DNA from: Gymnodinialimonas phycosphaerae
Lineage (GTDB): Bacteria; Pseudomonadota; Alphaproteobacteria; Rhodobacterales; Rhodobacteraceae
DNA: 64,000 nucleotides
Direction of reading: 5' to 3'
Assembly: GCF_019195455.1 (NCBI RefSeq)
Contig: NZ_JAIMBW010000001.1
Coordinates: 1,364,001-1,428,000, forward strand
Part shown: positions 30,092 through 39,304 of the stretch, piece after piece
Numbering within the stretch: the first letter of the stretch is position 1
How the letters are laid out: every line of letters starts with the position of its first letter
Notes under the pieces: generated by a model
Seen by the model: only the letters and a program-made list of their open reading frames with translations
The model's database searches: none
What the model was told of the DNA's origin: nothing
Program-made: the position numbers and the translations under genes

Positions 30092-31578
30092 CGGGGGCCT
30101 TTCAGGAGGGCGTCGAATGCGGCGTTGAGGTCGGTTTCGGCGGTGGTGCGGCGTTCAAGTCTTGCTTTAAGATCGCCCGCCAACATTCTGATTTCATGCT
30201 GGTATGTGTTGAAGGCGCTGTCGAGTGCGGCGGGCGCGGGGCCGCCGATGCGATCTCGGCGCGCCACAAAGGTGCGGGCGTCCACGGCGCTGGCAAAACC
30301 CGCTGCATCCAGCGTCGCGGCGCGTCCCGTCGCCTCCTCAAACGCCTGCGAGAAGGCGGCAAAGCCGCCGCCGAGGGGCTGCGCATCGGCGATCACGGCG
30401 CGCGCGGTTTGTGCTGCAATCTCGTGGGCTTGGCGAAAACTCAATTCTTCATCGCGCACCAGCGTATCGGCCAGTTCGGTAATGGTGATGCACGCCGCGT
30501 CTGTCGTCCGAGCGACACGGTCCCCATTGATCGAGCAGGCAGGTAGAAACGCCGTCAACAGATCAAGGACCCGACCCGCATGCTCAAACGCCCCGTAGCC
30601 CGCTTGCTGCACCTCGCCTTCGCTGTCATTCATATCGGTGAAAGGCGTATTGTGCATGCAGTTTATCATTGTGTCACAACGACTTGCAGCAACCGAGGCC
30701 AGATGGCGAAGATGCTCGATCGGCACCGGATTGCGCTTCTGCGGCATGATGGAACTGATCTGCACCAAGCTGCGCGGCACGTGCAACTGCCCGACCTCGA
30801 ACGCCGACCAGAACGCCATGTCCTGCACGACGCGGCCCAGATGGATCATCGGCAGTTTCAGGGCCGAATAAAGCCCCGTGACATAATCCACGCCCGCGAT
30901 GCATCCGTAAGAATTCAACCGGACCGATTGAAACCCCAGCAACTCTGCCATCCGCTCTCGATCAATCGGAAACCCCGACGTGGTGATGGCCGCAGCACCC
31001 ATGGGGCAATGATCGACGTGCTGAATGGCCGCTTCCAGGCGTTTGGCATCGGCCAAAAGCACCTCGATCACCGCGCTCAGGTAGTGGCCGAAGGTCGAGG
31101 GTTGGGCAGGCTGGCCGTGGGTATAGGCAACAATCAGGGTGTCCCGCTCGGATCTTGCTTTGTCCAGAAGCGCTTGGCCAAGGGTCAGCATCCGCGCCAA
31201 GGCATCTTCGGCGCGGGCGCGCAGGGCCATCTTGAACATGGTGTGATCCATGTCGTTGCGCGATCGCGCGGTGTGCAAGGCCCCGCCCAGATCACCCAAA
31301 CGGGCACGCAGTTCGGCCTCGACCAGGAAGAACCAATCTTCATGCTCGCCGGTGTATTCAAGGGCTTGCCGGTCGATATTGCGCTCGATATCCAGCAGCG
31401 CTTCGGCAATGGCTGCGCCATCCTGGTCCTGCAATATCCCTGTCTCGACCAGCATCACCAGATGGGCCCGGTTGATCGCATCCATGTGCCCGGCGAAATG
31501 GGTCTTCACGCCCTCGAACAGCGGCGCGAGGACCGCGTCGCGATAGGTTGGATCTGGAAAGATGGAGGTGTCTGTCAT
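30088..31578 (-). CDS. argininosuccinate-lyase-like enzyme (fumarase/aspartase superfamily)
   Basis: This 496-residue lyase has ASL-type signatures: HTARSRNDMDHT (near residue 110), SGFPIDRERMAELLGF (~200-215) and the flexible catalytic loop SSIMPQKRNP (~275-284). The superfamily removes fumarate from N- or O-substituted succinates by beta-elimination. The gene is fixed inside a sugar ABC operon (4-base overlaps with both neighbours), which is not where argH lies. A catabolic lyase acting on an imported N-succinyl or aminopolycarboxylate compound, as in EDDS lyase, is therefore more likely than arginine synthesis. The ATG at 31578 overlaps the permease stop; a longer in-frame reading lies inside the permease gene. 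Confidence 0.82.
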   Translation of the reverse strand: MTDTSIFPDPTYRDAVLAPLFEGVKTHFAGHMDAINRAHLVMLVETGILQDQDGAAIAEALLDIERNIDRQALEYTGEHEDWFFLVEAELRARLGDLGGALHTARSRNDMDHTMFKMALRARAEDALARMLTLGQALLDKARSERDTLIVAYTHGQPAQPSTFGHYLSAVIEVLLADAKRLEAAIQHVDHCPMGAAAITTSGFPIDRERMAELLGFQSVRLNSYGCIAGVDYVTGLYSALKLPMIHLGRVVQDMAFWSAFEVGQLHVPRSLVQISSIMPQKRNPVPIEHLRHLASVAASRCDTMINCMHNTPFTDMNDSEGEVQQAGYGAFEHAGRVLDLLTAFLPACSINGDRVARTTDAACITITELADTLVRDEELSFRQAHEIAAQTARAVIADAQPLGGGFAAFSQAFEEATGRAATLDAAGFASAVDARTFVARRDRIGGPAPAALDSAFNTYQHEIRMLAGDLKARLERRTTAETDLNAAFDALLKGPR

Positions 31579-32459
31579 CCCTTGAGCCCGGCCATGACGA
31601 CGCCGCGGATGATGAAGCGCTGAAAAATCAGGAAGAAGATCAAGGTCGGCAGGGTTGAGATCGCGGCGCCGGTCATGATCAACTCCCACGCCACGTCTGC
31701 TTCGTCCCCAAAGGACGAGAGGCCCACGGGCAGAGTATAGAGGTCCGGCGAGGTGGTCACGATCAACGGCCAGAGGAACGCGGTCCAATTGCCGAGGAAG
31801 ATGAAGATCGCCAAAGCCGCGAGCGCGGGCTTGACCATCGGCATGGCGACCTGCCACCAGATCTGGAATTCATTGAGCCCGTCGATCCGCGCAGCCTCAA
31901 GGAAGTCATCGGGGACCGTCTCGAAGAACTGTTTCATCAGGAACACACCGAACGCCGTCATCAGGCCCGGAAACATGATGCCCCAATAGGTGTCGAGCCA
32001 GCCGAGAGACTGGCTCATCATGTACCAGGGGATCACCAACATTTCCGTGGGAATCATCAGCGTCGAGAGGATAGCGATGAAGATGATGTAGCGGCCCCGG
32101 AACCGGAATTTGCACAGGGTATAGCCCACGAGGCTGTCGAAAAAGAGCGACGAAACCGTGGTGATCGCCGCGATGATCAGCGAGTTGATGAACCAGCTGA
32201 AGAAGCGCCCATCCTCCAGCACGTAGGTGTAGTTCTCCAACGTGGGCTCGTTAGGGATCAGGCCAATCTCATAGACCTCCCACGGCCACTTCATCGAGGT
32301 AGAAATCATGTAGGCCAACGGCATGACCATCAGAATGCCGCCCGCAAACAGCAGGGCCCAGCGGATGAATTGCGCAAGGTTGCGCTTGCGCGGAGGGGCG
32401 GCGGCTTTCAAGAGCGCGTCGGACGACGCCCTGACGGTGAGATCATCGCTCGTGGTCAT
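31575..32459 (-). CDS. sugar ABC transporter permease (MalG type)
   Basis: This is a 294-residue inner-membrane protein with six hydrophobic helices after a cytoplasmic N-terminus of ~30 residues. The EAA loop that docks the ATPase is DDFLEAARIDGLNEFQIWWQVAMP (residues ~195-218). The end IFQRFIIRGVVMAGLKG is the typical MalG/UgpE C-terminus. It follows the partner permease by 1 base and overlaps the lyase by 4. Confidence 0.94.
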   Translation of the reverse strand: MTTSDDLTVRASSDALLKAAAPPRKRNLAQFIRWALLFAGGILMVMPLAYMISTSMKWPWEVYEIGLIPNEPTLENYTYVLEDGRFFSWFINSLIIAAITTVSSLFFDSLVGYTLCKFRFRGRYIIFIAILSTLMIPTEMLVIPWYMMSQSLGWLDTYWGIMFPGLMTAFGVFLMKQFFETVPDDFLEAARIDGLNEFQIWWQVAMPMVKPALAALAIFIFLGNWTAFLWPLIVTTSPDLYTLPVGLSSFGDEADVAWELIMTGAAISTLPTLIFFLIFQRFIIRGVVMAGLKG

Positions 32460-32460
32460 T

Positions 32461-33384
32461 CTAGCGATCCCTCAGTAGGCGCAGTTGAATGAGGCTGACG
32501 ATCAGCAGGATCACGAAAAGCACAACGGTTTGCGCCGCAGCGTAGCCCATGTCGAAACTGTCGAACGCCGTCTGATAAATCATCAGGACCAATGGCTTGG
32601 TCGAGTTCAACGGCCCGCCCGGATTCTGGGTCGTCATGTTGAAGACATGGTCGAAGATGCGCAGGAAGCCGATCGACGACAGGACGACGACGAAGACGAT
32701 CGTGGGGCGCAGCAGCGGCAAGGTGATCTCCCACAGGACCGTCCAGGTGGAAACCCCATCGATCTTGGCGGCCTCGTAGAAGGTGCGCGGGATGGCGCGC
32801 AGGCCTGCCATGAAGATGATGATCTGAAAGCCCAGGCCCGCCCAGATGGCCGGCGCAAGGATCGAGGGAAGCGCATTGGTGGTACTATCGAGGAAGTCGA
32901 TCTGCGCAATGCCAACGGTCGCGAGGGCATTGTTGAACAGGCCAATCGGCACGTCCTGGTAGAACCAGCGCCAGACCCAGGCCATGGCCACGGCAGAGGT
33001 CATGAAGGGCACGAAATACAAGGCCCTGATCGTGCCATGCATGAAGCGAACCTGGTCCAGATGGTAGGCGATGACAAACGCAATCACGAGGCTGATGGGC
33101 GTGCCAAGAAGCAGGTAAACAAAGGTATTGCGAAAGACCTGCCAGAACACCGGATCAGAAAACAGCACCCGATAATTGTCGATCCCCGCCCACGTCCTGT
33201 CGCCCAGTAGGTTCCATTCCTGGAACGACAGGACCATCGCGTTTCCGGTCGGATAGAACCGGATCACGACGTAGAAAAGGACCGGGACAGCCAGAAACCC
33301 CCACGCCCAAAACGTGCGCTTCTGGGCGATGGTCAGACCAACCTGACGTCCGGGTGCGGCGTCTTGGGGGGAAGTGCTCGCCAT
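32461..33384 (-). CDS. sugar ABC transporter permease (MalF/UgpA type)
   Basis: This is a 307-residue permease with six predicted helices. The EAA loop is RTFYEAAKIDGVSTWTVLWEITLP near residue 205. The start ATG at 33384 (GAGGG about nine bases upstream) gives a normal MalF-type N-terminus; an upstream in-frame ATG at 33432 adds an unlikely Arg/Pro-rich stretch. It lies between the binding protein (80-base gap) and the second permease (1-base gap). Confidence 0.92.
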   Translation of the reverse strand: MASTSPQDAAPGRQVGLTIAQKRTFWAWGFLAVPVLFYVVIRFYPTGNAMVLSFQEWNLLGDRTWAGIDNYRVLFSDPVFWQVFRNTFVYLLLGTPISLVIAFVIAYHLDQVRFMHGTIRALYFVPFMTSAVAMAWVWRWFYQDVPIGLFNNALATVGIAQIDFLDSTTNALPSILAPAIWAGLGFQIIIFMAGLRAIPRTFYEAAKIDGVSTWTVLWEITLPLLRPTIVFVVVLSSIGFLRIFDHVFNMTTQNPGGPLNSTKPLVLMIYQTAFDSFDMGYAAAQTVVLFVILLIVSLIQLRLLRDR

Positions 33385-33464
33385 GCGTGCGGGCCCTCGA
33401 ATGGGGTGGGAACGAAGGGCCCCGATCGGCAAACGCGCCCGGGGCCCTTAGGAATTAAGGCCGC

Positions 33465-34715
33465 TTACTCTCCGTAGTAGGCGTCAAGGATTGCCTGCTC
33501 GGCTTCAGCCGCCATGGTCAGGCTCTCGCCGGGGTCCATGTCTTGCAACTGCACACGCTCCACCATGTCGACAAGGACCTGGCGCTGCGCGCTTTCGTCG
33601 GCGAAGATCGTGGTGTTGGCGTATTCGAGGCCCCGGATGAACGGCCCGAAGACAGGATCGTTGGCGTTTTCCTCGGTCATGCCGACCTCGGCCCGGGCCG
33701 GAAGTTCGCCCACTGTATCAAGCCAGATCTGCATCGCCTCGGGCGAGGTGATGTATTCCATGAACAGCACGGAGGCATCGTATTCCGGCCCCTCCGCCGA
33801 GGACGTGATCGCGTTAACCCAGTAAGAGGAATAGTTCGACCGCATGCCGTCGTTGTTGGCGGGCAGCTCTGTCACGCCCCAGCGCAGGCCACGCTCTCCT
33901 TCAAGGGCACCGATGCGGAAAGAGCCGTCGATGTGGAACGCCGCCCGGCCCGCGCGGAAGGCGGCTTGGGGCTCGTCCATGAAGCCGGACTGCGATACGC
34001 CCTGCTCTTCCAGACCCAGGTAGAAATCAAGCGCGGCGCGCCCGGCCTCCGTGTCGTAGTTCACGTTGCGATAGCCGTCGGTATAGGGCTCGCCCCCCAT
34101 CTGACGCACAAGGACCTCGCGGAACCAATGGTGATCCTGGGCGGTCATGCCTGTCGTCAGGCCGACTTGCGTGATGTTGCCTGCGCCGTCCCGCTCGGTG
34201 GTGGCGGCGGCGGCGGCGACAAGTTCATCCAGCGTGGTGGGCACGTCGACGCCCGCCCCTTCCAGGATACGCTCATTATAGAACAGCGCGAGCGAGCGCA
34301 CGGCGGTGGGCAGGGCGAAATACTGGCCGTCGCGCTCCATCGCCTGGACCATCGGAAAGAATTCGGACGCCACCATTTCGGGCGAGAATGTCTCGGTGGG
34401 CAGGGGCTGGATCAGCCCCTCGTCGATGTAATCGTTCAGCCAACCGTAGAACAGTTGCACGATATCTGGCCCCTCGCCCGACGGCACGGCAATCGCGGTG
34501 CGGGTGCGGTAGTCGGCGTAGGGAAAATGGGTCATCTCGACGTTGATATTGGGGTTGGCGGCTTCGAAATTCTCGATCAACTCTTCCATCGCATTGACGC
34601 GAGCCTCGAAGAAATACTGCCAGTATTCGATCGTGACCTGCTCCTGAGCGGCGGCGGCACCGGCGGTCAGAATGGCGGTGGACGTGGCAAGGGCAGCAAG
34701 GGTTCTGTGAAGCAT
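33465..34715 (-). CDS. sugar ABC transporter substrate-binding protein
   Basis: This 416-residue periplasmic receptor has a Sec signal peptide (cut after AGAAAAQ). The mature part begins VTIEYWQYFFEARVNAMEELIENFEAANPNI, the usual start of family 1 solute-binding proteins (MalE/UgpB). GGGAG lies upstream of the ATG. It heads the operon for receptor, two permeases, lyase, ATPase and aldo/keto reductase, and is divergent from the ROK regulator gene. The ligand cannot be deduced; the neighbouring deacetylase and lyase hint at an amino-containing sugar derivative. Confidence 0.92.
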   Translation of the reverse strand: MLHRTLAALATSTAILTAGAAAAQEQVTIEYWQYFFEARVNAMEELIENFEAANPNINVEMTHFPYADYRTRTAIAVPSGEGPDIVQLFYGWLNDYIDEGLIQPLPTETFSPEMVASEFFPMVQAMERDGQYFALPTAVRSLALFYNERILEGAGVDVPTTLDELVAAAAATTERDGAGNITQVGLTTGMTAQDHHWFREVLVRQMGGEPYTDGYRNVNYDTEAGRAALDFYLGLEEQGVSQSGFMDEPQAAFRAGRAAFHIDGSFRIGALEGERGLRWGVTELPANNDGMRSNYSSYWVNAITSSAEGPEYDASVLFMEYITSPEAMQIWLDTVGELPARAEVGMTEENANDPVFGPFIRGLEYANTTIFADESAQRQVLVDMVERVQLQDMDPGESLTMAAEAEQAILDAYYGE

Positions 34716-34798
34716 GGGTCTCTCCCTGAGATGATGTTTTGGTGCGGGGCCCGTACTCTCACGGTCGGTGCCATTGGGGGGACGCTAGCGCAGCGGCG

Positions 34799-34824
34799 TT
34801 GAGCTATCAAGTAAGTTGAGTTAT
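34799..34824. promoter_or_regulatory. direct repeats before the ROK regulator gene
   Basis: TTGAGCTAT at 34799-34807 and TTGAGTTAT at 34816-34824 are near-identical nonamers 17 bases apart, on one face of the helix less than 10 bases before the regulator's start. Position between the divergent regulator and sugar operon makes them possible binding sites or part of a promoter. The evidence is repeat similarity only. Confidence 0.25.
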
Positions 34825-34832
34825 TCGGGGAT

Positions 34833-36002
34833 ATGGCCAGCGTGCTCCCTCCTCCCGGCTCCAACGCCCTTCGCAGCAGGACTTACAATCGGGGTCTTGT
34901 GCTGGGGCATTTGCGACAGGAGGGAGAGGCCGGGCGTGCCGAAATCGCCCGCGCCTCGCGCCTCAGCATTCAGGCGGTCAGCAATATCATCGCAGAGCTG
35001 TCGGACGAAGGCTGGGTGGTGGAGGCAGGCAAGCGCGAAGGACAGCGGGGCCTGCCCGCCGTGACCTATGCGCTCAGCCGCGGCTCGCATCTGGCGCTGG
35101 GGGTAGAGATCAGGCCCGACGCGGTTCTGGCGGCGTGGATCGATCTGGGGGGCCAGGTGCTGCACACGGAACGGCTGGCGCTGCCCTCCGCCCGGCCCGA
35201 GCATGTGCTGCCGCTTGTGGCCGACCTGCCCGCGCGCGGCGCGGCGGCGGGGTTGCGTCATGCGACGGTGTTCGGAGCGGGCGTGGTGATGCCCGGACCG
35301 ATCGGTGAAACCGGCCTGTCGGACATCGCGACGCAGCTGCCCGGCTGGGGCGACGTGGCCCCTGACGCGGTCTTGCGCGATGCCCTGGGCGTGCCGGTCA
35401 CGTTGGAAAATGATGCCAACGCCGCCGCCATGGCCGAGCGTATTCTGGGCGCAGCGCAAGGGCTTGGTACCTTCGCGTGCCTCTACTTCGGGACCGGTCT
35501 GGGGTTGGGGTTGGTGATCGATGGTACGGTTTTCGCAGGCGCATACGGCAATGCCGGAGAGATCGGGCACATCCCCGTGGCCACAAGCGGCGGCTCTTGC
35601 GCGCTGGAACAACGCGCCAGCCGCGTTTCGCTGGTGCGCGCGTTGGAGGCCGATGGTATCTCGGTGCGCACCGTCGACGACATGGCACGCAAGTTCGCCG
35701 CCCGCCCCCCCGCGATGGTCGCTTGGTTGGAGGGGGCCGCGGATGCCCTTGGGCCCGCCGTTGCGATGTTGGAAAACCTGTTCGACCCCGAGGCGATCGT
35801 GATGACCGGAGCCCTGCCCCCTGCCCTTCTGGACGAGTTGGTGCGCCGGGTGTCGCTGCCGGACCGGTCGGTCTCGAACCGCCAAGACCGCGCACACCCG
35901 CGCCTGATCGCGGGCACCGCGGGGCGCATGGCCGCGACCCTCGGGGCGGCGGCGCTTGTCGTGAATACAGCCCTTTCCCCGCGTCTGGTAGACGCCCGAT
36001 AG
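34833..36002 (+). CDS. ROK-family transcriptional regulator (NagC/XylR type)
   Basis: This is a 389-residue protein with an N-terminal winged helix (residues ~15-75; AEIARASRLSIQAVSNIIAELSDEGW) and a C-terminal ROK sugar-kinase-like domain. In the latter, ENDANAAAMAERILG and GTGLGLGLVIDG form the nucleotide/sugar site. Zinc-motif residues (GHI...C) are partial: GEIGHIPV is there, but the usual CxCGxxGC is replaced by SGGSCALEQRAS, so the zinc site is probably lost. It is divergent from the sugar ABC operon and upstream of the PIG-L gene, and probably represses both in the absence of sugar. Confidence 0.88.
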   Translation: MASVLPPPGSNALRSRTYNRGLVLGHLRQEGEAGRAEIARASRLSIQAVSNIIAELSDEGWVVEAGKREGQRGLPAVTYALSRGSHLALGVEIRPDAVLAAWIDLGGQVLHTERLALPSARPEHVLPLVADLPARGAAAGLRHATVFGAGVVMPGPIGETGLSDIATQLPGWGDVAPDAVLRDALGVPVTLENDANAAAMAERILGAAQGLGTFACLYFGTGLGLGLVIDGTVFAGAYGNAGEIGHIPVATSGGSCALEQRASRVSLVRALEADGISVRTVDDMARKFAARPPAMVAWLEGAADALGPAVAMLENLFDPEAIVMTGALPPALLDELVRRVSLPDRSVSNRQDRAHPRLIAGTAGRMAATLGAAALVVNTALSPRLVDAR

Positions 36003-36040
36003 ATACGCGTCCGCTGGACGCCCAATAGGACCCTTTTTCC

Positions 36041-38329
36041 ATGCCCAATGCCACGCAATCCCGGATCCTTTCAGAAGCCCATGACCCATTGATCGCCCGC
36101 GTCTGGCGCGCCATGGCGGGGCTGCGCTCCGTTGTGGGCTTCATGAACACCGGCGCCCATCCCGATGATGAGACGACGGCGATGCTGGCCGCGCTTTGGC
36201 TGCGCGACGGGGTGAACCTGTCTTACGCCTGCTCGACCCGGGGCGAAGGCGGGCAGAATGACATCGGAACCGAGGCGGGCCCCGATCTGGGCGCGTTGCG
36301 CACCGCCGAGATGGAGCGCGCCTCGGACGTTCTGGACATGGTTCTGTACTGGCACGGGCAGTCGCCTGACGACACGATCACGGACTTCCGGTTCTCGAAA
36401 TCGGGCAAGGAGACGATGGCGATCTGGGGGCGAGACCGCCTGATGACCCGCTTTGTCGAAATCATCCGAACCGAGCGTCCTGATATCATCTGCCCGACAT
36501 TTCTTGATATTCCCGGACAGCACGGCCACCACCGCGCAATGACAGAGGCCGCCCACGCGGTAATCGCGGCGGCGGCGGACCCCGACTTCGCTTGCGATTT
36601 GGCCCCTTGGCAGGTTTCGAAACTCTATTTGCCTGCATGGTCCGGCGCGGGCGGCTCTTATGATGACGAGGTGCCGCCACCGCCCGCGACGCTGACGATC
36701 GCTGCAAAGGGCGGCGATCGGATGCTGGGGATGAGTTACGAGCGCATCGGCCAATGGTCGCGGCAATTCCATCGAACCCAAGGCATGGGCCACTGGATAG
36801 CGGCGGGGTCCGAGCGGGATTGGCCGCTGCATCTGGCCTACTCGGGCGTCGGTGCGGATACGGGCGCGGTGACAGATAACCTGCCGCAGACCCTGGCGGA
36901 CATTGGAGCGCCGAAGGCCCAGGGCCTTGTGGAGGCAACCCTTGCCGCCTTCCCGGATTTCAACGCCATGGCGCGTTTGGGCGCCGAGGCGCTTGCCGCG
37001 CTGCAAAGTGCCTCCGTAGAAGACATCCACGCGCACCGGCTGGGGCGCAAGCGCCTGCAAATGGCGCGGCTGGTGCAATTGGTGGCCGGGGTCTCGGCGC
37101 GGGCCTTGCCGGACGCGGTGGCGGTGCACCCCGGAGACACCGTCGCGGTCTCGGTGGAGGTCACGGGCAATGCCACGGCCGAGATCCTGCCAGACGCGGA
37201 CATGAAGGTCACGCCCGACGGACTGCGGATTGGACCGGATGCCGCGCCCAGTGATCCCTACCCCGACGCATTCGATCCCCTTGTGCCGCGATTGTCTGCC
37301 CTCCGCATCGCGGCGTCGGTTCACGGTGTCGATGTGGCGGTCGATGTGCCGCTGGAGCGGCCCCTGTTGGTGCTGCCGAGACCGCTGGCCGAAATCCAGA
37401 CAGAGCGCGCGATTCTGAACCTGCGGACCGGCGTGCGGCAGGTGACGGTGGGCGTCGACGCCCAAGACGCGCGGTTCGATCTGCCCGAGGGTTTCGGGCA
37501 GGATTGGCGCGCGGACGGGGTGACGATCACGGTTCCCGACGGCGCGAAAGAGGGGCTGCATGAACTGCCCTTGCTGATCGACGGCGCGCCCGCACGCACA
37601 GCGAAGGTACTGGACCATGAGCATATCTCGCCCACCCTCAGCCACCGCGCGGCCGTGCTGTCGCTGCGGTTGGCCGACGTGGCGCTGCCCAAGGCCCGCG
37701 TGGCCTATATTGGCGCTGGCAATGACCAGGTGGCGGATGCCATGCGCGCCGTTGGGATGGATGTGACGGACCTCTCGGACGCGGACCTGGCGACTGCCGC
37801 GCCGTTTGACGGTTATGACAGCGTGCTGGTCGGTGTCTTCGCCTATCGCTTCCGTCCGGCGCTGGGACCCGTAATCGGCACGCTGAATACCTGGGTGGCG
37901 GAAGGCGGCACGCTGGTGACGCTCTACCACCGGCCCAGGGACAATTGGGCGCCCAAGGCCACGCCGCCTGCGCCGATGGAAATCGGCGCGCCATCCCTGC
38001 GCTGGCGGATCACCGATGCCAACGCCAAGGTGACCGTCTTGCAGCCAGATCACCCCGTGTTTCATGGCCCCAACACGATCACCCCCAAGGATTGGGAGGG
38101 CTGGCAGAAGGAACGTGGGCTCTACTTCGCCAAGACGTGGTCAGACGCCTACACGCCGCTTGTGCGCATGGCGGACCCGGACGAGGCGCCCTTGGACGGC
38201 GGGTTACTTGTGGGCCGGATCGGCAAAGGCTGTCACGCCCATGTGGCCCTGAACCTGCACCACCAATTGGCGCATCTGGTGCCGGGCGCGTATCGCTTGA
38301 TGGCGAACCTGCTGGCGCCGCGCGGCTAG
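36041..38329 (+). CDS. large PIG-L family deacetylase with C-terminal amidotransferase-like domain
   Basis: This is a 762-residue protein. The N-terminal ~300 residues are a PIG-L/LmbE deacetylase with the zinc motif AHPDDE (~residue 44) and a later GQHGHHRA (metal His, ~160). The family removes acetyl from GlcNAc-type sugars. The middle (~310-530) is a beta-rich linker region with NEW-type Ig-like features. The C-terminal ~220 residues (from KARVAYIGAGND) look like a catalytically inactive glutamine-amidotransferase/ThuA-type domain. No signal peptide is seen. It lies 38 bases after the ROK gene and shares a CTAG with the convergent LysR gene. It probably deacetylates the sugar imported by the ABC system. 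Confidence 0.8.
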   Translation: MPNATQSRILSEAHDPLIARVWRAMAGLRSVVGFMNTGAHPDDETTAMLAALWLRDGVNLSYACSTRGEGGQNDIGTEAGPDLGALRTAEMERASDVLDMVLYWHGQSPDDTITDFRFSKSGKETMAIWGRDRLMTRFVEIIRTERPDIICPTFLDIPGQHGHHRAMTEAAHAVIAAAADPDFACDLAPWQVSKLYLPAWSGAGGSYDDEVPPPPATLTIAAKGGDRMLGMSYERIGQWSRQFHRTQGMGHWIAAGSERDWPLHLAYSGVGADTGAVTDNLPQTLADIGAPKAQGLVEATLAAFPDFNAMARLGAEALAALQSASVEDIHAHRLGRKRLQMARLVQLVAGVSARALPDAVAVHPGDTVAVSVEVTGNATAEILPDADMKVTPDGLRIGPDAAPSDPYPDAFDPLVPRLSALRIAASVHGVDVAVDVPLERPLLVLPRPLAEIQTERAILNLRTGVRQVTVGVDAQDARFDLPEGFGQDWRADGVTITVPDGAKEGLHELPLLIDGAPARTAKVLDHEHISPTLSHRAAVLSLRLADVALPKARVAYIGAGNDQVADAMRAVGMDVTDLSDADLATAAPFDGYDSVLVGVFAYRFRPALGPVIGTLNTWVAEGGTLVTLYHRPRDNWAPKATPPAPMEIGAPSLRWRITDANAKVTVLQPDHPVFHGPNTITPKDWEGWQKERGLYFAKTWSDAYTPLVRMADPDEAPLDGGLLVGRIGKGCHAHVALNLHHQLAHLVPGAYRLMANLLAPRG

Positions 38330-39177
38330 GACGCCTCGTCGAGGCGGCGCTGAAGAATGCTGATGAAGGTCTGCGCCGGGCGGATCAGGGGCCTTCTGGC
38401 CATGCGCAGAATGCAGATCTGGACGGTGCCGAAGTCGAACGGAAGGGGCTTGGCCTGCGCGCCGAAAACGATCTTCGGGAAGATCGCCACGGCGCTTGCG
38501 GCCCCGTGATAATGCGCCACATGGGCCGCCGACAGCGCGGTGGCCTGCGGAAGGGTCAACTGCTTGCGCCGAAGCACGTGATCGATCGCGGTGCGGGTAC
38601 CGGTGGCCTCTCCGGGGATAAGCACGCGCCGATCCGCGAGGTCCCAGATGCCTTGCGGGTCCACCCCGTCCCCCGAAGCGCAGGCGACGATCCGGCATGC
38701 GCTGGCGTGGACGACCTCGGTCGTGTCGTCGGTGGCCGGGTTGGTGAGGACCGCCAGATCGACGCCGCGCTGACGCAGGCTGTCAATGCTCGTGTCAAAG
38801 ATGATATCGAGGGCAACCTTGGGGAAACGGTCTTGCATCTCCAGACAGCAGTCCATCACAAGCCCCGCCGCGATGTCATGCCCCAAAGAGATCCGCAGGT
38901 CCCCGCTTTCTCCATCGCGCAGGGTCCCAAGCTGGCCTTGCAGCTGTGTGAACTCCAGCAGATGGCGGTCGATGACGTCAAGCAGAAGCTCTCCGGCATC
39001 CGACAGGCGCACGCCGCCGGGAAGGCGCTCGAAGATGTTGAACGACAGCTCATCCTCGAACGCCTGTATGGATCTGTTCAACGCGGAGGGCGAGATTGAC
39101 AGATCTCCCGCTGCCTTTCTGATGGATCCTGTGCGATGGATCAGCCGGATCGCACGGTAAATCTTCAAATGTTTCAT
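38326..39177 (-). CDS. LysR-type transcriptional regulator
   Basis: This is a 283-residue LTTR with an N-terminal HTH (SIRKAAGDLSISPSALNRSIQAFEDEL, ~residues 17-41) and an effector domain that includes the LRISLGHDIAAGL opening strand near 95. The ATG at 39177 has GGGAG 4 bases upstream and is preferred over an in-frame start at 39213. It is divergent from urtA across 127 bases and is the likely controller of the urea transport operon. Its stop codon overlaps that of the convergent PIG-L gene. Confidence 0.88.
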   Translation of the reverse strand: MKHLKIYRAIRLIHRTGSIRKAAGDLSISPSALNRSIQAFEDELSFNIFERLPGGVRLSDAGELLLDVIDRHLLEFTQLQGQLGTLRDGESGDLRISLGHDIAAGLVMDCCLEMQDRFPKVALDIIFDTSIDSLRQRGVDLAVLTNPATDDTTEVVHASACRIVACASGDGVDPQGIWDLADRRVLIPGEATGTRTAIDHVLRRKQLTLPQATALSAAHVAHYHGAASAVAIFPKIVFGAQAKPLPFDFGTVQICILRMARRPLIRPAQTFISILQRRLDEAS

Positions 39178-39270
39178 GGGTCTCCCAGCGCGGTGCAAAA
39201 AACGCAACACCAAGGCGCAAAACTAGCAGCAGACAACACCACGTCAATCGCTATCCATAATGCTGCACAT

Positions 39271-39285
39271 GCAAAATACTTTTGC
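39271..39285. promoter_or_regulatory. inverted repeat upstream of urtA
   Basis: GCAAAA-TAC-TTTTGC is a 6-base-arm dyad, 19 bases before the urtA start, in the AT-rich part of the lysR-urtA gap. It may be a regulator site or part of the urtA promoter. Similar A-rich GCAAAA-type words occur near 39195-39225 (GTGCAAAAAACGC, GGCGCAAAAC). The tie to the LysR protein is inference. Confidence 0.3.
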
Positions 39286-39304
39286 TTACGTCTGAGGGAT
39301 CTCT

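Noticed and set aside
36071..38065. 664-codon open frame on the minus strand opposite the PIG-L gene
   Set aside because: It is antisense to a gene with clear AHPDDE motifs, has His/Arg/Gln-rich composition without any domain, and is explained by high GC.
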